Part shown: one piece after another, positions 4,839 to 6,536 of the stretch | How the letters are laid out: the number at the start of each line of letters is the position of its first letter | Position numbering within the stretch: position 1 is the stretch's first letter | Source of the DNA: Desulfuromonadaceae bacterium GWC2_58_13 | GTDB taxonomy: Bacteria > Desulfobacterota > Desulfuromonadia > Desulfuromonadales > Trichloromonadaceae | Reading direction: 5' to 3' | DNA: 6,536 nucleotides | Assembly: GCA_001825565.1 (NCBI GenBank) | Contig: MHXM01000051.1 | Location: forward strand, 501-7,036 | The notes under the pieces: model-generated | Databases searched by the model: none | Told to the model about the DNA's origin: nothing | The model's input: the letters and a program-made list of their open reading frames with translations, nothing else | Made by a program: the position numbers and the translations under genes

Positions 4839-5714
4839 TCATTCATTTCGCGGAAAGAGGGGAATTTCCCGTTCGCAGGGAATTTTCACCTGGCACAGCC
4901 CGCAGGGAGTGACCTCCACCCCCAGGGCCGCCTTGGCATGAACGGCGGTCACCTCGCGGAGATAGGCGTGACACTTTTGCTTATCATGGCCGGCCTCGCT
5001 GATGGCATCGGCCGGGCACCGCCTGGCGCAGGCCCGACAGGTGCCCCGGGCGTAATACAGGCACCAGGCCTGGTGCGAACTGTACCTTCGCGGAGTCGGC
5101 GGCAGATCGACCCGGGCCACCACCGAACCGCAGCGCATGGCCTTGCCGACCGGGGTGATCAGACCGTCGCTGAGCCCGAAGGTGCCGAGACCGGAGACGA
5201 AAGCGACATGCCGTTCCGACCAGTTGGAGGCCAGCCAGAACCGTTCGGACATCCGGTAGGCGAAGCCGGGGAGCAGCGCCGGCGCCACCGCCGCGATGCC
5301 GACCCGCCCCAGGGCCTCGACCAGATGCCGGCGGAGCGCCTCGTTGAACCCCTCGCCGAAATGGCGGGAACGGCTCCAGCGCTCGGCGGGAAGTCCCGTC
5401 TCGGCCCGCTGGTCCGCCAGCGTCGCCGTCGTCTGCGGCAGAACCCAGCTGATCACGGTCAACTCATCGGCTGCGGCGGAAGCATCGGGCCAGCCGAGGG
5501 CGAAAGCTTCTTCGGGGGGCCATAGAAATGGGCCGATATCGGCCTTGAACCGGGGATAATAGGGATCATCCCCCCGGGAAAAGCCGACCAGCGGCGTTCC
5601 CCAGGCCGGCTCGCCGCCGTTGCCGGTCAGCGAATTGGCCGGCGAGGTCGCACAGAAATCGGCGATGGTTCCGGCGATCCAGTCCGGCAGCTTGCTTGCG
5701 GGGATTCGGGGCAC
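4839..5714 (-). CDS. QueG-related 4Fe-4S protein (COG1600-like)
   Basis: Related to epoxyqueuosine reductase, the cobalamin and Fe-S enzyme that completes queuosine in tRNA, but probably not QueG itself. The 291 residues are shorter than QueG (usually about 350 or more). The N-terminal part (1-215) includes ASNWSERHVAFVSGLGTFGLSDGLIT (162-187), which aligns with the QueG HxA-x-GLG-x-x-GxxxLIT region but lacks its usual GWxGKN. The C-terminal Fe-S domain has C226, C229 and C233 in TCRACARRCP, plus C218, C248, C271, C274 and C280 (PCGLC, PCE), enough for two [4Fe-4S] clusters. The start is GTG at 5714-5712, chosen because AAAGGAGG (5728-5721) lies six bases upstream. It is the last gene of a minus-strand cluster with dus and DUF3820. 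The substrate is unknown. Confidence 0.85.
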   Translation of the reverse strand: MPRIPASKLPDWIAGTIADFCATSPANSLTGNGGEPAWGTPLVGFSRGDDPYYPRFKADIGPFLWPPEEAFALGWPDASAAADELTVISWVLPQTTATLADQRAETGLPAERWSRSRHFGEGFNEALRRHLVEALGRVGIAAVAPALLPGFAYRMSERFWLASNWSERHVAFVSGLGTFGLSDGLITPVGKAMRCGSVVARVDLPPTPRRYSSHQAWCLYYARGTCRACARRCPADAISEAGHDKQKCHAYLREVTAVHAKAALGVEVTPCGLCQVKIPCEREIPLFPRNE

Positions 5715-5750
5715 GGAACACCTCCTTTCGGTCGGATATCGCGAATAAAT

Positions 5751-5972
5751 TCAGCGTAACGGATCAAACAGGTATTCGAGGCCATTGACCTTGATCTCGT
5801 GGACCGCCCGCAGCTGGCGCCCGAGCCGGCCTTCGGGAAACCCCTGTCCGGCGAACCAGACCACGTAGGATTCGGGGAGATCGATCAGGAGCCATCCCTC
5901 GTATTTGCCGAAGGGCATGCGGGCCGCCGCCAGTTCGAGCAGCGCCTCGGGATTCATCGCGACGGTTTTCAT
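5751..5972 (-). CDS. DUF3820 family small protein
   Basis: A 73-residue cytosolic protein that matches the DUF3820 family from end to end: MNPEALLELAAARMPFGKYEG (6-26), LLIDLPESYVVWFAGQGFPEGRLG (28-51) and the terminal VHEIKVNGLEYLFDPLR. Its biochemical role is not established; the family is annotated in some databases as a putative quorum-sensing-regulated virulence factor, which I would not carry over here. The ATG at 5972 lies four bases after the dus stop, with weak GGAA spanning that stop as ribosome-binding site, so translational coupling to dus is likely. A second ATG at codon 6 (5957) marks where family similarity begins and could be the true start. The QueG-like gene follows after 36 bases. 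Confidence 0.87.
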   Translation of the reverse strand: MKTVAMNPEALLELAAARMPFGKYEGWLLIDLPESYVVWFAGQGFPEGRLGRQLRAVHEIKVNGLEYLFDPLR

Positions 5973-5976
5973 GGGT

Positions 5977-6536
5977 TCATTCCAGTCCGGCCACCAGGGC
6001 GGCGAACCGCTCCAGGGTCTTGGATTTTTTCAGCTCGGCGCGCCAGGGGGCGAAATCGGCATCCTCCATCGGCGCCAGCACCCCCTTGAGCTTGGCCAGC
6101 ACCTGGGCATCGCCACAGAATAACTGGCGATAGCGCTCGATCAATTCGCCCAGATAGCGCCGCAGCATGACCGCCCTTTCCCGCCGATTCGGTTTGGCGC
6201 CGACCCGGCCCCGCAGTCGCTCGAACAGCAAGGGGTCGGCAATCGCCCCCCGGCCCAGCATCAATCCTGCGGCCCCGGTCTGCGCCAATACCCTCCGGCC
6301 GTCCTCGGCCGTACGGATGTCGCCGTTGGCGATGATCGGCAGAGACGTGGCGCGAACCACTTCGGCGGTAATGCCGTGATCGGCCCATCCCTGGTATTCC
6401 TGCACCACGGTACGCGGGTGCAATATCAAAAAATCGACTCCGGCCCGTTCAAACAATGGGAGCAGCGAAAAAATCTGGCGCAGGTCATTGTAACCGGCGC
6501 GCAGCTTGAGGGAAAAGGTGCCGTCGATGACCTGAC
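5977..6536 (-). CDS. dus: tRNA-dihydrouridine synthase (DusC-like), C-terminal part
   Basis: Dus enzymes use FMN and NADPH to reduce uridine to dihydrouridine in tRNA. The right edge cuts the gene; about 185 of the usual 310-330 residues are visible and the frame is open to the edge, so the true start lies outside. Visible barrel motifs are FSLKLRAGYND (FMN-contacting Lys), VDFLILHPRTVVQEYQGWADH, PIIANGDIRTAEDG and GLMLGRGAIADPLLF, followed by the C-terminal helical tRNA-binding part (REELR-like, ending KTLERFAALVAGLE). The catalytic Cys falls in the missing half. The GRGAIADPLLF form and HPRT motif resemble the DusC type more than DusB, but the subtype is uncertain. It heads the visible part of a tight minus-strand cluster, four bases before DUF3820. 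Confidence 0.93.
   Translation of the reverse strand, partial: QVIDGTFSLKLRAGYNDLRQIFSLLPLFERAGVDFLILHPRTVVQEYQGWADHGITAEVVRATSLPIIANGDIRTAEDGRRVLAQTGAAGLMLGRGAIADPLLFERLRGRVGAKPNRRERAVMLRRYLGELIERYRQLFCGDAQVLAKLKGVLAPMEDADFAPWRAELKKSKTLERFAALVAGLE

Noticed and set aside
4755..5525. 256-codon plus-strand frame opposite the QueG-like gene
   Set aside because: Its start lies inside the palindromic repeat, and the product is low-complexity Gly/Pro/Ala-rich sequence antisense to a clear Fe-S protein.

Overview
The window looks like chromosomal DNA of a GC-rich, anaerobic Gram-negative bacterium, most likely of the Desulfuromonadales/Geobacter type (former Deltaproteobacteria). This is inferred from gene content: an oxygen-sensitive class III ribonucleotide reductase, NikR beside a CbiQO-type metal transporter module, a DUF4398/OmpA-type lipoprotein for an outer membrane, a DUF3820 protein, and an intergenic palindromic repeat of a style I associate with that group. 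No database search was possible.

Layout. (1) 1-534, minus: the first 178 codons of nrdD, which runs off the left edge. (2) 535-776: a dense control region between the divergent nrdD and nikR. It holds a candidate nrdD promoter, two NrdR-box-like palindromes 32 bp apart, four GTGGA repeats at exact 11-bp steps (one is a near-consensus DnaA box), and a nikR promoter with a palindrome in its spacer. (3) 777-3012, plus: nikR, a 239-bp non-coding spacer, then cbiQ and cbiO overlapping by ATGA. These are the membrane and ATPase subunits of an ECF-type nickel/cobalt importer. The substrate-binding CbiM/NikM and the CbiN/NikN partner are absent from the window. (4) 3017-3067: a strong hairpin between converging genes. 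(5) 3081-4556, minus: a 491-residue lipoprotein with a DUF4398-like start, helical middle and OmpA peptidoglycan-binding end. (6) 4557-4838: its leader plus a 126-bp imperfect palindromic repeat. (7) 4839-6536, minus: a tight cluster transcribed as dus (partial), then DUF3820, then a QueG-related Fe-S protein.

How they work together. nrdD makes deoxynucleotides without oxygen and is probably repressed by NrdR. NikR senses nickel and probably controls the neighbouring transporter module and/or itself. The lipoprotein probably tethers the outer membrane to peptidoglycan. The right-hand cluster pairs a tRNA dihydrouridine synthase with a relative of the queuosine-pathway reductase, which suggests a tRNA-modification or redox theme, but the two downstream genes have no proven role. 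I see no mobile element, CRISPR array, tRNA or rRNA. No wholly new multi-gene system is evident. The most unusual signals are non-coding: the phased GTGGA array, the 27-bp perfect palindrome inside nrdD, and the palindromic repeat.
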